NCBI RefSeq assembly: GCF_000281895.1
Contig: NZ_CM001558.1
Location: forward strand, 2,856,556 to 2,920,555
Reading direction: 5' to 3'
Origin: Pseudomonas fluorescens Q2-87
Lineage (GTDB): Bacteria; Pseudomonadota; Gammaproteobacteria; Pseudomonadales; Pseudomonadaceae
Length of the DNA stretch: 64,000 bases
Numbering within the stretch: the first letter of the stretch is position 1; each line of letters begins with the position of its first letter. Shown piece after piece: positions 8,698 through 17,524 of the stretch. The translations under genes were made by a program, and so were the position numbers. Under the pieces are notes generated by a model, which saw nothing but the letters and a program-made list of their open reading frames with translations, made no database searches and was not told the origin of the DNA.

Positions 8698-10659
8698 ATG
8701 CTGAGGAATGCACCGCTGCGCCTGAAACTTCTATTGATCCTTATACTTCCTTTAATCGGCTTCCTGACACTGGCCGGGGTTTTTGTAGTGGCCAACTACA
8801 AGACGCTACATGACATGGACGCAACAGTAACCGCCAGCGCCACGGCCCAGAAACTGAGCCAACTGATCACTATGCTGCAGCGTGAGCGAGGCGCCAGTGG
8901 GGTTTTCCTGGGCAGCGCTGGCAAATCCATGGGCGACCGGATGGCCTTGATGCGCAAGGACTCCAGCGCGTCGGCCGAAGTCGTGCGTGGCTTGTCAGCG
9001 TCGGGGAGTTCGCAGTTGGACAACGTCCTTGGCGCGCTGGACGAGTTGCCGGCTATTCGTGGACAAGTTGATAAGTTGAGTATCAGCAGCACCGAATCGG
9101 GCACCCGTTATACCCGGATTATCCAGACCCTTGTGGGTTACACCCATTCTTTGGAAGCAACGCTCAATAACGCTGCCATTATTCATGCGCTCGGGTCCCT
9201 CAATCAGTTTATCGAGATGAAAGAGCGCGCCGGGCGCGAACGGGTAGTGCTGGGCCTGGTGTTCAGCCAGGATCGTTTCGATGAGGTGTTGTTATCGCGT
9301 TTCAGCCGTAACCTGGGGGAATTCGCAGCCTATTCCGAAGCATTCCGCCGCAAGGCTCAGCCGGCGTTGCTGCAGACATTCGATGAGCAGATGCAGAAGC
9401 CTGCCGCCGTAGAAGTCGGCAGGTTGCAGCGCCTGGCGTTCGAGGTACCTATGGGGCAACCGCTGGGGATCAAGCCAGAGGCATGGTTTGAAACCTCCAC
9501 CCAGCGTATCGACATGATGAGCCAAGTGGAGCAAGCCTTGGGCGAGAGTGTCAGTCGCTTGGCCATGGACGAGCGCGATGCCGCAAGCCGTGCCCTGTGG
9601 CTGACCGTCGGTGCGGTCATCGTCGCCCTGCTGGCGGTGGCGCTGCTGTCTTACTTGATCATTCGCCTGATCGGCCTGGCAGTGCGGGACGTGAACCGAG
9701 CCCTGGATGACTTGGCACGGCGGGACCTTACCGCCAGGGCCACTTATGACAGCAAGGACGAATTTGGCCAGATCTCGCGCAACCTCAACCGCATGGCCGA
9801 AGAAATCAGCGGCGTGGTCCAGGAAATTGGCAACGCCACGGCACAGGTGGCCACTGCGGCGGAAGAGTCTTCTACCGTGACGATCCAGACCAGCCAAAGC
9901 GTCGAGCAACAGCGCCAAGGCACCGAGCTGGTGGCCACCGCGATCAATCAGATGAGCGCTACGGTGCGGGAGGTAGCGCAGAGCACCAACGATGCCGCGC
10001 AGATGTCGCAGCAGGTCAATATCAGCACCGCGCAAGGGCGGATGGAGATCGAAAGTACCGTCGGGCTGATTCGTCAGCTCTGCGGACAGGCCGAGGAAAC
10101 AGCCGGCATCATTGGCGACCTGAAACTGGAAAGCGATGCGATTTCGTCCGTGCTCGATGTGATTCGTGGCATTGCCGAGCAGACCAATCTGTTGGCGCTC
10201 AATGCAGCGATTGAAGCGGCACGGGCCGGTGACCATGGCCGCGGGTTTGCCGTGGTGGCCTCCGAGGTTCGTACGCTGGCGCAAAAGACCCAGGAATCGA
10301 CGGGCAATATCCAGCAGATGATCAGCAATCTGCAGGCAGGTTCCGACCGCGCGGCTGTTTCCATGCAGCAGACCTTGGGCAAGGCTCAGGACGGTGCGAG
10401 CAAAGTGGAGCGGGCCGGGGCGCTGCTGGTGGAAATCGCCGAGGGCGTGGCGACGATCAGCGACCGCAACATTCAGATCGCTTCGGCCGCCGAAGAGCAG
10501 AGTGCCGTTTCAGAAGACATCAATCGAAACGTGAATGAGATCAACGACTTGGTTATCCAAGTGAGCGCCGGTGCCGAGCAAACGGCAATCACCAGCCAGG
10601 AACTGGCGCGCCTGGCCGAGTATCAGCAGCAACTGGTCAGTCGTTTCAAGGTGGCCTAG
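8698..10659 (+). CDS. Methyl-accepting chemotaxis protein with NIT-type sensor
   Basis: 653 residues. Helix 1 spans about residues 9-29 and helix 2 about 299-324; the periplasmic part contains [14 protein letters not shown], the motif of nitrate/nitrite-sensing (NIT) domains. A HAMP domain follows, then the signalling hairpin with [18 protein letters not shown] and [15 protein letters not shown] around residues 490-530. It should report to CheA/CheW. The ligand is inferred only from the domain class; NIT domains in chemoreceptors are not all nitrate sensors. No cheR/cheB-type pentapeptide is seen at the C-terminus (ends SRFKVA). Confidence 0.92.
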   Translation: MLRNAPLRLKLLLILILPLIGFLTLAGVFVVANYKTLHDMDATVTASATAQKLSQLITMLQRERGASGVFLGSAGKSMGDRMALMRKDSSASAEVVRGLSASGSSQLDNVLGALDELPAIRGQVDKLSISSTESGTRYTRIIQTLVGYTHSLEATLNNAAIIHALGSLNQFIEMKERAGRERVVLGLVFSQDRFDEVLLSRFSRNLGEFAAYSEAFRRKAQPALLQTFDEQMQKPAAVEVGRLQRLAFEVPMGQPLGIKPEAWFETSTQRIDMMSQVEQALGESVSRLAMDERDAASRALWLTVGAVIVALLAVALLSYLIIRLIGLAVRDVNRALDDLARRDLTARATYDSKDEFGQISRNLNRMAEEISGVVQEIGNATAQVATAAEESSTVTIQTSQSVEQQRQGTELVATAINQMSATVREVAQSTNDAAQMSQQVNISTAQGRMEIESTVGLIRQLCGQAEETAGIIGDLKLESDAISSVLDVIRGIAEQTNLLALNAAIEAARAGDHGRGFAVVASEVRTLAQKTQESTGNIQQMISNLQAGSDRAAVSMQQTLGKAQDGASKVERAGALLVEIAEGVATISDRNIQIASAAEEQSAVSEDINRNVNEINDLVIQVSAGAEQTAITSQELARLAEYQQQLVSRFKVA

Positions 10660-10806
10660 GCGCAGGTCGCGTCCGGGTTATTTAAGATTGATCAAAAACG
10701 TCCACATCGGCTTGAACAGATCCGTCGGAGTACTTCATCCTTTCACCGGTGTGGAACGGGGCGATCTCATAAGGCGAGACGCCCCTGGGCGGTTGCAGGG
10801 CGGTGG

Positions 10807-11595
10807 TCAGGCCTGGGGCTGATAACGATCAGCCGCACGTGCTTGGCGGATGTCCGAGAGCAGCCCTTGGCGCGCGCCGTCCAGTGCGTCCCAGCGTTCG
10901 GCGACATGCAGCGGCGGGACCGTGACCAGCTCGCGACGGTCGTAACCGATCAGCGCTGCATCCACCAGCTCGCCCACTTCCATTACATCGGCGATGGTAG
11001 TGAGGTCGATGCCGGCGCGCTCCCAGATTTCAGTGCGTGTCGCGGCTGGCAGCACGGCCTGTACATAGACACCCTTGGGCGACAATTCGAGGTTCAGGCC
11101 CTGGGACAGGTACAGGACGAACGCCTTGGTGGCGCCGTAGAGTGTCATGCCGAACTCAGGAGCAAACCCGACCACCGAGCCAATGTTGACGATCGCGCCG
11201 GTGCCGGACTGGGCGAAGCGCGGAGCAACCGCCGCCGCCAGCCGCGTCAACGCGGTGACGTTGAGGGTGATCATGCGCTCGATGGCTTCAGCGGTCTGTT
11301 GTACGAAGCCCCCTGACTGCGCGATCCCGGCGTTGTTGATCAGCACGCCGATCTGCTGGTCATCGCGCAAGCGGGTTTCGACTGCCGTCAGGTCGGCGGG
11401 TTGGGTCAGGTCGGCTTGCAGCACTTCGACAGCCACACCGCTGTCTGCACGCAGGCGTGCCGCCAGGGTTTCCAGGCGAGCCTTGTCCCGGGCAACGAGC
11501 ACCAGGTCATGGCCACGACGGGCGAAGCGTTCGGCGTAGGTCGCGCCAATACCGGAGGAGGCGCCGGTGATGAGGACGGTTGGAAGCGTAGTCAT
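10807..11595 (-). CDS. Short-chain dehydrogenase/reductase
   Basis: 262 residues from the ATG at 11595, which is seven bases after AAGGA; an ATG two codons earlier is too close to it. TGASSGIG cofactor motif, NNAG, catalytic Ser in NIGSVVG and YGATK (Tyr/Lys). The Arg in VARDKARL after strand 2 suggests NADP(H). The substrate is unknown. It lies 55 bases downstream of the Old Yellow Enzyme remnant on the same strand and probably shared a redox operon with it. Confidence 0.88.
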   Translation of the reverse strand: MTTLPTVLITGASSGIGATYAERFARRGHDLVLVARDKARLETLAARLRADSGVAVEVLQADLTQPADLTAVETRLRDDQQIGVLINNAGIAQSGGFVQQTAEAIERMITLNVTALTRLAAAVAPRFAQSGTGAIVNIGSVVGFAPEFGMTLYGATKAFVLYLSQGLNLELSPKGVYVQAVLPAATRTEIWERAGIDLTTIADVMEVGELVDAALIGYDRRELVTVPPLHVAERWDALDGARQGLLSDIRQARAADRYQPQA

Positions 11596-11650
11596 GATCA
11601 TTTCCTTTAGAGGAGTGGCTCAGGCAAGGACTTGTAAAAAAGGATCGGCT

Positions 11651-11794
11651 TCAGCGGGAGATCGTCGGGTAGTCGGTGTAGCCTGCTGCGCCCCCGCCAT
11701 AGAGCGTGGCCGGGTTGAGTGGCCCCATCACGATGCGGTTGGAGAGGCTCAGGCTGCCGAGGGCGTACGGTTCGAAAAGGGTTTGTCCGGTCAT
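11651..11794 (-). pseudogene. Internally deleted Old Yellow Enzyme (alkene reductase, NemA/XenB-like)
   Basis: The 47-residue frame reads TLFEPYALGSLSLSNRIVM, then GPL, then NPATLYGGGAAGYTDYPT. The first part is the N-terminus of FMN-dependent ene-reductases (usually followed by APLTR) and the last part their C-terminus (PxTFYGxGxxGYxDYP). About 310 residues of barrel are missing, joined in frame at GPLN. FMN-binding and catalytic His/Asn residues are gone, so the product cannot be an enzyme. Confidence 0.82.
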
Positions 11795-11921
11795 GGTCCA
11801 GCTTCCGATGTGGAGGATGCCGGTATAATTACGCTCATAATCTAAGCTGTCAACATCTTTGATGACGGTTGACATCAATGAGGCTGTCTTGGCGATGTTC
11901 CCCCCTCAGCGCGGGTTCTAT

Positions 11922-12875
11922 CTATTCATGCACCGTCACCCGATTGCGCCCGGTCTTCTTCGAGGTGTACAACGCTTGGTCAGCCCAGGCGATCAGGTCG
12001 GCGTGGCTGGTCGAGGGCTGGCTCAGGTCGGCCACGCCCAGGCTGATGGTGAAGCGGATGGCCTCGCCGTTGTGCAACACGTGCATCGTTTCGACCGCCT
12101 TGCGCAGGCGTTCGGCAAAAATGCTTGCGCCGGCCTTGTCGGTGTCTGAAAGCACCACGCCGAACTCCTCTCCACCGTAACGCCCGGCCAAGTCGGATTC
12201 ACGGATGTGTTCGCGGACCAGCTCGGCGATTTGCTCGATCACTTTGTCGCCGGCCTGATGGCCGTAGGTATCGTTGACCCGTTTGAAATGGTCGATGTCG
12301 AACATCACCAGGCTCAAGGCGGTGCCATAACGCTGGTGCCGGGCGTGGGCCGCCCGCAGGCTTTCTTCCCAGTGGCCGCGGTTGTACAAGCCCGTCAGCC
12401 GGTCGGTGCTGGAGAGCAATTGCAGTTGTGCATTGGCGGCCTGGAGCTGGTGGCGGTTGGTGGCGACGTCGGTCACGTCATAGATCACCAGGCAGATATG
12501 GTCGATCTTGCTGTTGGGGGAATGCAGGGGCAGCAACGTGGTGTTCTGGTACATGAACGCTTCCTGGCCGGTGATCGGCTGGTAGTTCTTGAACCGCACC
12601 AGGTACGGGCGCTGCTCCCAGACGGTGAACGCAGGCGTGCCCAGGGTCGCGACGCTTTCTACCTTGCGGCTGAACCATTGCTGATCGATCTCGGGGAACA
12701 GCGTGAAAAAATGCTGATTGTGAGCGTCCTTCGGTTGTATCCCCGAGCGGTTCTCCATGAAGGTGTTCCAGACTTGGACACGGTAATCGCGGTCGAGCAC
12801 CACCACGCCGACATCGATGCTCTGCACGATCGCCAGCAGCCAGTGGAATTCATTCAGATCGACAGGATTATTCAT
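11922..12875 (-). CDS. PAS-GGDEF diguanylate cyclase
   Basis: 317 residues and no membrane segment. A PAS domain (about 10-140: VQSIDVGVVVLDRDYRVQVW to CLVIYDVTDVA) is followed by a GGDEF domain with GGEEF (234-238) and an RESD inhibitory site, so the enzyme looks active and feedback-controlled. It starts three bases after the stop of the response-regulator gene, so the two are almost certainly co-translated, and the regulator may control it. Confidence 0.92.
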   Translation of the reverse strand: MNNPVDLNEFHWLLAIVQSIDVGVVVLDRDYRVQVWNTFMENRSGIQPKDAHNQHFFTLFPEIDQQWFSRKVESVATLGTPAFTVWEQRPYLVRFKNYQPITGQEAFMYQNTTLLPLHSPNSKIDHICLVIYDVTDVATNRHQLQAANAQLQLLSSTDRLTGLYNRGHWEESLRAAHARHQRYGTALSLVMFDIDHFKRVNDTYGHQAGDKVIEQIAELVREHIRESDLAGRYGGEEFGVVLSDTDKAGASIFAERLRKAVETMHVLHNGEAIRFTISLGVADLSQPSTSHADLIAWADQALYTSKKTGRNRVTVHE

Positions 12876-12878
12876 GGC

Positions 12879-13892
12879 TCAGTTCATCAAGTAGGCGAGT
12901 TTGTGGGTCAACCGCTCAATGGAGTCTTCCGTGAACAGCAATAGCAGATCGAAGCGAATGTCATGTCCTTCCAGGCTGTAGCTGATTTCCACGGCCAGGG
13001 TCTTTTTCCAGCGCTTGTGGTTGAGTCGGATCAGCTCGTCGATGGCCGCGTGTTGGCCGAGAATCTGCGGGTGGCCTTGAGAAAACACCACGTCGATCTG
13101 TTCGGCGATGCTGCTCAGGCAGGCGCCGATCAGCACGCTGGAAAGGTCCAGCAGCATTTCCAGATCCGAATAATCGGCGCTCTGGCGTTGCATCAGTTGC
13201 GCGATATCGGCCACTTCCGAGTCGTGGAATATCAGCAGGGCTTCGCCGGCGATGCCACTGCCGATGAAGCCCTGACAGATGGCCGTGAGTTGCCGGGAGC
13301 TGCTCGCATCGGCCAAAGCCATGTGCAACTCGCCGACTTCGAGGAGATTGACGTTCGGTACGGGTAACTGCACGAACACCCCCAGTACCTTCGCTATCAG
13401 GGCGGCGGCCCGGCCGATGGCGACGTTGACCGTCTCGCGAAATACGTCGTGAAAGCCGATGGGCGTGCCGGTCGTTGGGCGATCTTGCAGCGCGCTGCTA
13501 CCCGGTGCCGTCAGTAGCCCCAGGCGGCTCAGGGTCTGGCGCAGTTCATTTTCATCGAAAGGTTTTTTCAGGAACGCCAATGCGCCCAACTCATGCACCC
13601 GGCGCACGGCTTCGTCCTGGACGTCACCGGAGATGACGATGACCTGCGCCTTCAACCCTTCGGCACGCAACGCACTGAGCACTTGATAACCATCCATTTC
13701 CGGCATGGTCAGGTCCAACAGCACCACCTGGCCCAGACCCTGGCGTATGGCGTCCATCGCCTGGCGACCGTTGATGGCTTCGGTGACCGACACCGGCCAG
13801 TCCCCAGGCAAGGCTCGCAGCACTTGTTTGCGAGCCATGTTGGAGTCGTCACATACCACTAGAGGGATCATCGGCACAGGTTGGGCGCTCAT
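12879..13892 (-). CDS. Response regulator with CheC/CheX-like phosphatase domain
   Basis: 337 residues. Receiver domain 10-125: acidic pocket D15/D16, phospho-acceptor D60 (VVLLDLTMPEMDGY) and K110 in FLKKPF. The C-terminal part (about 145-335) is CheC/CheX-like: the first helix keeps the catalytic ExxN (E153, N156 in FRETVNVAIG), while the equivalent second site reads LDLSS and lacks both residues. CheC-type domains dephosphorylate receiver aspartates, so this protein could silence its own or another receiver. It sits between a periplasmic binding protein and a diguanylate cyclase in one transcription unit. Confidence 0.85.
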   Translation of the reverse strand: MSAQPVPMIPLVVCDDSNMARKQVLRALPGDWPVSVTEAINGRQAMDAIRQGLGQVVLLDLTMPEMDGYQVLSALRAEGLKAQVIVISGDVQDEAVRRVHELGALAFLKKPFDENELRQTLSRLGLLTAPGSSALQDRPTTGTPIGFHDVFRETVNVAIGRAAALIAKVLGVFVQLPVPNVNLLEVGELHMALADASSSRQLTAICQGFIGSGIAGEALLIFHDSEVADIAQLMQRQSADYSDLEMLLDLSSVLIGACLSSIAEQIDVVFSQGHPQILGQHAAIDELIRLNHKRWKKTLAVEISYSLEGHDIRFDLLLLFTEDSIERLTHKLAYLMN

Positions 13893-13969
13893 TGGCGTTG
13901 AGTGTCAGGTTCCGGAACTGTCTCCAGCGTTAGAGCCCAGCGTGAATGGCAGGTTCAAGATTCCGACCT

Positions 13970-14719
13970 CTATTGCCCGTAGGGGTCGTTGTACCGATTT
14001 TGGATGCGTTCCAGCTCGCCGGAGCGGCGCAACTGGTCCAGTGCCTTGGCCCAGGCGGCCACGACAGGGTCCTCGGAGTCGCGACTGAAGGCGATGTAGA
14101 GCGATGAGCGATAGAGTTCGACGGGGATGCGACGCAACGTGCCGGGCGCAATTTTCAACTGGCGGCTGTAGTAAGCGACACCCGCCGTGGTATCGCCGAC
14201 GATGATCCCGGTACGCCCGGCCAGCAACATTCGATACAGCTGCAGGCTCCCGGTTGCGCTTTTGTCGAGGTTGGTGAACCCTCGCGACTGCAGCACTTCG
14301 GGTATCAGGCCAGCGTTTCGCGTGGTGATTCGCGGAGCGCGCATCAACTGCTCCAGGGAGCTGATGGGCTGCTGCGCATCGGCCAGCTCATAAGGGTAGA
14401 TGGACTCTTCCACAATCGGACCGACCCATTTGTACAAAGGCTGGCGCTCGGCGGTGCGGAACATGGAATACAGGATGGTCCTGGGATGGGTCTTCAGGAC
14501 CCGGGAGCTGCGCATGCTGGGGAGCACCGCGATGGGAAAGTCATCCCCGGTCAGTGCCATGATGGCGCGCACGATCTCGGTGGTCATGCCGGTGAGCTGA
14601 TTGTTCTCCAGATAGTTGTACGGCGCCCACTCTTCAGTCACGACCTGATACTGCTCAGCCCTGGCAGGCGCGTCGAGCAACAGAACGAGCAGCGCTGCGG
14701 TAACTATTAAATATCTCAA
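13970..14719 (-). CDS. Periplasmic SBP_bac_3-type solute-binding protein
   Basis: 249 residues with a signal peptide (MRYLIVTAALLVLLLDAPARA). It begins with the TEEWAPYNYLENNQLTGMTTEIV strand typical of amino-acid-type binding folds without an adjacent permease. Similar proteins occur at 31207 and 33318, in both cases next to a diguanylate cyclase. First gene of the operon binding protein, CheC-regulator, cyclase (gap of 77 bases). It is probably a ligand sensor or scavenger and not an ABC transporter subunit, which is inference from context. Confidence 0.82.
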   Translation of the reverse strand: MRYLIVTAALLVLLLDAPARAEQYQVVTEEWAPYNYLENNQLTGMTTEIVRAIMALTGDDFPIAVLPSMRSSRVLKTHPRTILYSMFRTAERQPLYKWVGPIVEESIYPYELADAQQPISSLEQLMRAPRITTRNAGLIPEVLQSRGFTNLDKSATGSLQLYRMLLAGRTGIIVGDTTAGVAYYSRQLKIAPGTLRRIPVELYRSSLYIAFSRDSEDPVVAAWAKALDQLRRSGELERIQNRYNDPYGQ

Positions 14720-14815
14720 ATGATCGGCCTGGTTGGCGCTACGTTGAAAAACAGTGCGGTGCTCAAGGATTGGGACTGGGGCAGGGCAAAACCAGTATAG
14801 ACCCTGGCATACCTC

Positions 14816-16048
14816 TCACGCCTGTTGGTTGCAATTGCCACGTGTGGGCGAGTCAGCGGGCAGGGCGCTCGAGGCTTGAGGAAAGAAGGCGCTGATCACC
14901 GCTGCTGCCAGGGCCAGTGATGCTCCCACGGCTGCAAGGCCGATCCAGCCAGCTCGGTGCACGCCGTAGTTTCCCAGCGCTGCCCCGACGGCGCCACCCA
15001 TGAAGTACGAAGCCATGAAGACCGTGTTGAGTCGGCTGCGAGCGTCGGGGCGCAAGGCGTGGATGCGCGACTGGTTGGCGACCAGGCCGGTGCGGTTGCC
15101 CAGGTCCAGCAACACCATGCCGACGAGGAGGCAGCCAAGGATATGTCCGCCTGCGGCAATACAAGCAAAACCCGCGGTGAGAATGATCGCGCTGGCAAAT
15201 GCCATGACGCGCGCGCCCAAGCGATCCGCCAAGGCACCGATACTAGGCGATGCGACGATGCCCAACAGCGTGACCAGGCCAAACACTCCGATAGTGGCGG
15301 CGTCGAAACCGTAGGGCGGTTGCGTCAGCAGCGCGGCCAGTGTGGCCCACAGCGCGCTGAATGCAGCGAAGATAAAAAAGCCGCTGGCCGCGCATAGGCG
15401 CAGCTCACGCTCCTCGCGTACCAAGCTGACCAGCGAACGCAGCAGCCGCGTGTAGCGGATCGGCGCCTGGCCGGCGATGGCAGGCAGGCGCCTGGCGACG
15501 ATGATCAGCAGCAAGATATCGATAACTGAAGCGAGCACAAAAACCGTTCGCCAACCCGCATGTTCGCCGACGAAACCGCCCATCGTGCGCGCCAGCAAGA
15601 GGCCTGTTGAGAGGCCGCCAAGCAACGCACCGACGATTCGGCCGCGCTCAGCCGGCGATGCCAAGCCGGAGAGGACGGGAATGATGATCTGCGCGGTAAT
15701 CGCCGTCACGCCCACCACAAAACTGCCAGCGCACAGCAGCATGAAGTTCGGTGCCACGGCGCAGGCCATCAACGCGACGGCGTTCGCGACAATCGCCGAT
15801 AACGCCAGCCGGCGCGGCTGCCGGCAATCGGCGAGAGGCACGATGAGCAGCAGGCCCGTCGCGTAACCGAGTTGCGTCAGCGTGGCGACCAGGCCAGCCT
15901 GCGTCGGCGCCAGGCCGAACGAGGCGGCCATTTGCGGTAGCAGCGGCTGGTGGTAGTAAAGGGCCGAGACGGCGAGGGCGCAACACATCGCCATCACCGC
16001 AACCAGACGGGCAGGAAGCCCGGCCGGGACCGCGCTAGATACAGGCAT
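14816..16048 (-). CDS. MFS transporter
   Basis: 410 residues from the ATG at 16048, which follows AGGGGGAGCT; a longer frame exists but has no ribosome site. About 12 hydrophobic helices; loop motif ADCRQPRRLAL after helix 2 in the place of the MFS motif A. It begins 10 bases after the isochorismatase-fold gene and is its operon partner. Likely an exporter of drug or organic-acid type (inference). Confidence 0.86.
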   Translation of the reverse strand: MPVSSAVPAGLPARLVAVMAMCCALAVSALYYHQPLLPQMAASFGLAPTQAGLVATLTQLGYATGLLLIVPLADCRQPRRLALSAIVANAVALMACAVAPNFMLLCAGSFVVGVTAITAQIIIPVLSGLASPAERGRIVGALLGGLSTGLLLARTMGGFVGEHAGWRTVFVLASVIDILLLIIVARRLPAIAGQAPIRYTRLLRSLVSLVREERELRLCAASGFFIFAAFSALWATLAALLTQPPYGFDAATIGVFGLVTLLGIVASPSIGALADRLGARVMAFASAIILTAGFACIAAGGHILGCLLVGMVLLDLGNRTGLVANQSRIHALRPDARSRLNTVFMASYFMGGAVGAALGNYGVHRAGWIGLAAVGASLALAAAVISAFFPQASSALPADSPTRGNCNQQA

Positions 16049-16058
16049 AGCTCCCCCT

Positions 16059-16682
16059 TCAGCGTTGCAGGGCCAGCAGCAGCCCCTCGGTGTCAACGAT
16101 GCTGTGGGCGAACGTGGGGCCGTTCAGTTCGTGCGCCGCGTGCATCATTTCCTTGCTGAACGCTGCCGTCGCATCGCGCACCAGGGTGACGTGATAACCG
16201 AGCTCCATGGCGAAACGCGCCGTCGACTCGATACAGGTATTCGCCAACAGCCCAACGACAATCACATGCGTGACGCCTTGCTGCTTGAGCTGGAAATCCA
16301 AATCGGTATTGGCAAACCCGCTTTGCCCCCAGTGCTCCTGGATGACGATATCGCCGTCCTGCGGCACGAAGTCCGGGTGCCAGTCGCCACCCCAAGTGCC
16401 TTTGGCGAACGTATGGCGCTCCTGGATCAAGCGCTGGGTCGGGTTGGGATGGTCCCAGTTGTCGTAGTCACCGGGCTGCCAGCGCCGATGCGGTACGTAG
16501 AACACGGGGAGGCCGCTTGCCCGCGCCGAAGCCACACACTTACGCAGGTTGTCGAGCAGATGGACGTCCTGTGCGACGCTTTCGAGCAAGGGAAACAGCT
16601 TGCCGCCGTCGGACAGGAAATCGTTGTACGGATCGACCAGTAACAGGCCGGTACGCGCCAGGCTGGGTTCAGGGTGGGTCAT
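16059..16682 (-). CDS. Isochorismatase-fold cysteine hydrolase
   Basis: 207 residues. Asp17 (LLVDPYNDF) and Cys150 (LLANTCIESTARFAMELGY) match the catalytic Asp and Cys of the family. The catalytic Lys, normally in VxK before SAF, is replaced: the segment reads VIQEHWGQSGFANTDLD (E116-H117). Either this is a subfamily with altered chemistry or it is not an active hydrolase. Operon with the MFS gene; the promoter carries a palindrome in its spacer (16761-16775). Confidence 0.85.
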   Translation of the reverse strand: MTHPEPSLARTGLLLVDPYNDFLSDGGKLFPLLESVAQDVHLLDNLRKCVASARASGLPVFYVPHRRWQPGDYDNWDHPNPTQRLIQERHTFAKGTWGGDWHPDFVPQDGDIVIQEHWGQSGFANTDLDFQLKQQGVTHVIVVGLLANTCIESTARFAMELGYHVTLVRDATAAFSKEMMHAAHELNGPTFAHSIVDTEGLLLALQR

Positions 16683-16752
16683 GTCAGTGCTCCTGTTGAA
16701 GGCAGTTGAGGACGGGTTTGCGCATAAGCGTCTGCGGTACGTCCCTGCCAGA

Positions 16753-16781
16753 ATAATCAGCTATGATATTCATAGTGTCAA
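16753..16781 (-). promoter_or_regulatory. Promoter with palindromic operator, likely HxlR-controlled
   Basis: On the minus strand TTGACA (16781-16776), a 17-base spacer and GATTAT (16758-16753). Inside the spacer lies a perfect palindrome, CTATGA-TAT-TCATAG (16761-16775 on the plus strand). A repressor bound there would block RNA polymerase. The divergent HxlR gene about 100 bases away is the obvious candidate; HxlR proteins bind such palindromes as winged-helix dimers. Confidence 0.62.
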
Positions 16782-16874
16782 CTGTTACGGTGCCTGTAGC
16801 CCAATTTAAGCGGTTTTGCTCGGCATCCGCCGTGTTACTATGAAAACCAGAGTGGATGGACGAGGTGCACATCG

Positions 16875-17375
16875 ATGCAAATGCAACACAAGACGCCCGA
16901 GACGGTTTGCCCGGTGGCGCGTTCCGTGGAAGTGGTCGGCGACAAATGGACGATCCTGGTCCTGCGCGAGCTGTACATGGGCGCGACTCGTTTCGAGGAA
17001 ATGCAGATCCAGACCGGCGCCACGCCGCAAATGCTCACCTCACGCCTCAAGGCGCTGGAAGCCGACGGCATGGTCGAGCGGCGGCTATACAACCAAAAGC
17101 CTGCGCGCTACGAATACCAACTGACGGACAAGGGCCGGGATTTCTACCCAGTGGTCTACGCACTGCGCGCCTGGGGCGAGAAGTGGTGCAAAAGCGAGGA
17201 TGAAGGGCTGGCGATGCACTTCGTCCACCGCGCGTGCGGCCATGACGTGGGAGTGGCCAGCGTTTGCCCGCACTGCGGCGTTGCGGTGGGGCGTGAGGAT
17301 CTGGAGAGCTCGATCAGTGAGGGTTTTCTCAACGAGCGGGTGGTTCGTCGGGATGTTTTCAAGGGGAGGTTGTGA
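16875..17375 (+). CDS. HxlR-family transcriptional regulator
   Basis: 166 residues. The winged helix covers about 12-105 with CPVARSVEVVGDKWTILVLRELYMGATRFEE and RLKALEADGMVERR, the typical HxlR pattern with the sensing Cys near residue 12. The C-terminal 50 residues add HRACGH and CPHCG, four Cys/His pairs that could bind a metal; most HxlR proteins are shorter and lack this tail. Divergent from the isochorismatase/MFS operon, which it probably represses. Confidence 0.88.
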   Translation: MQMQHKTPETVCPVARSVEVVGDKWTILVLRELYMGATRFEEMQIQTGATPQMLTSRLKALEADGMVERRLYNQKPARYEYQLTDKGRDFYPVVYALRAWGEKWCKSEDEGLAMHFVHRACGHDVGVASVCPHCGVAVGREDLESSISEGFLNERVVRRDVFKGRL

Positions 17376-17524
17376 AGTTGAGCCATTGACAATACTTGGA
17401 TGGAACCAGGATCGAGTCTGCAGTTGGCGCTGATAGGAATAGGCAAACCCCAGAGATAAACCGATATAGGTCAGTGAGTTTCCAGTCGATACCATCGTCT
17501 CGTCTTCATCGATTGGATCTCGCC

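Noticed and set aside
10756..10785. Strong hairpin after the chemoreceptor (GGGGCG/CGCCCC)
   Set aside because: It has a bulge and no T tract; could be chance in high-GC DNA, so not called as a terminator.
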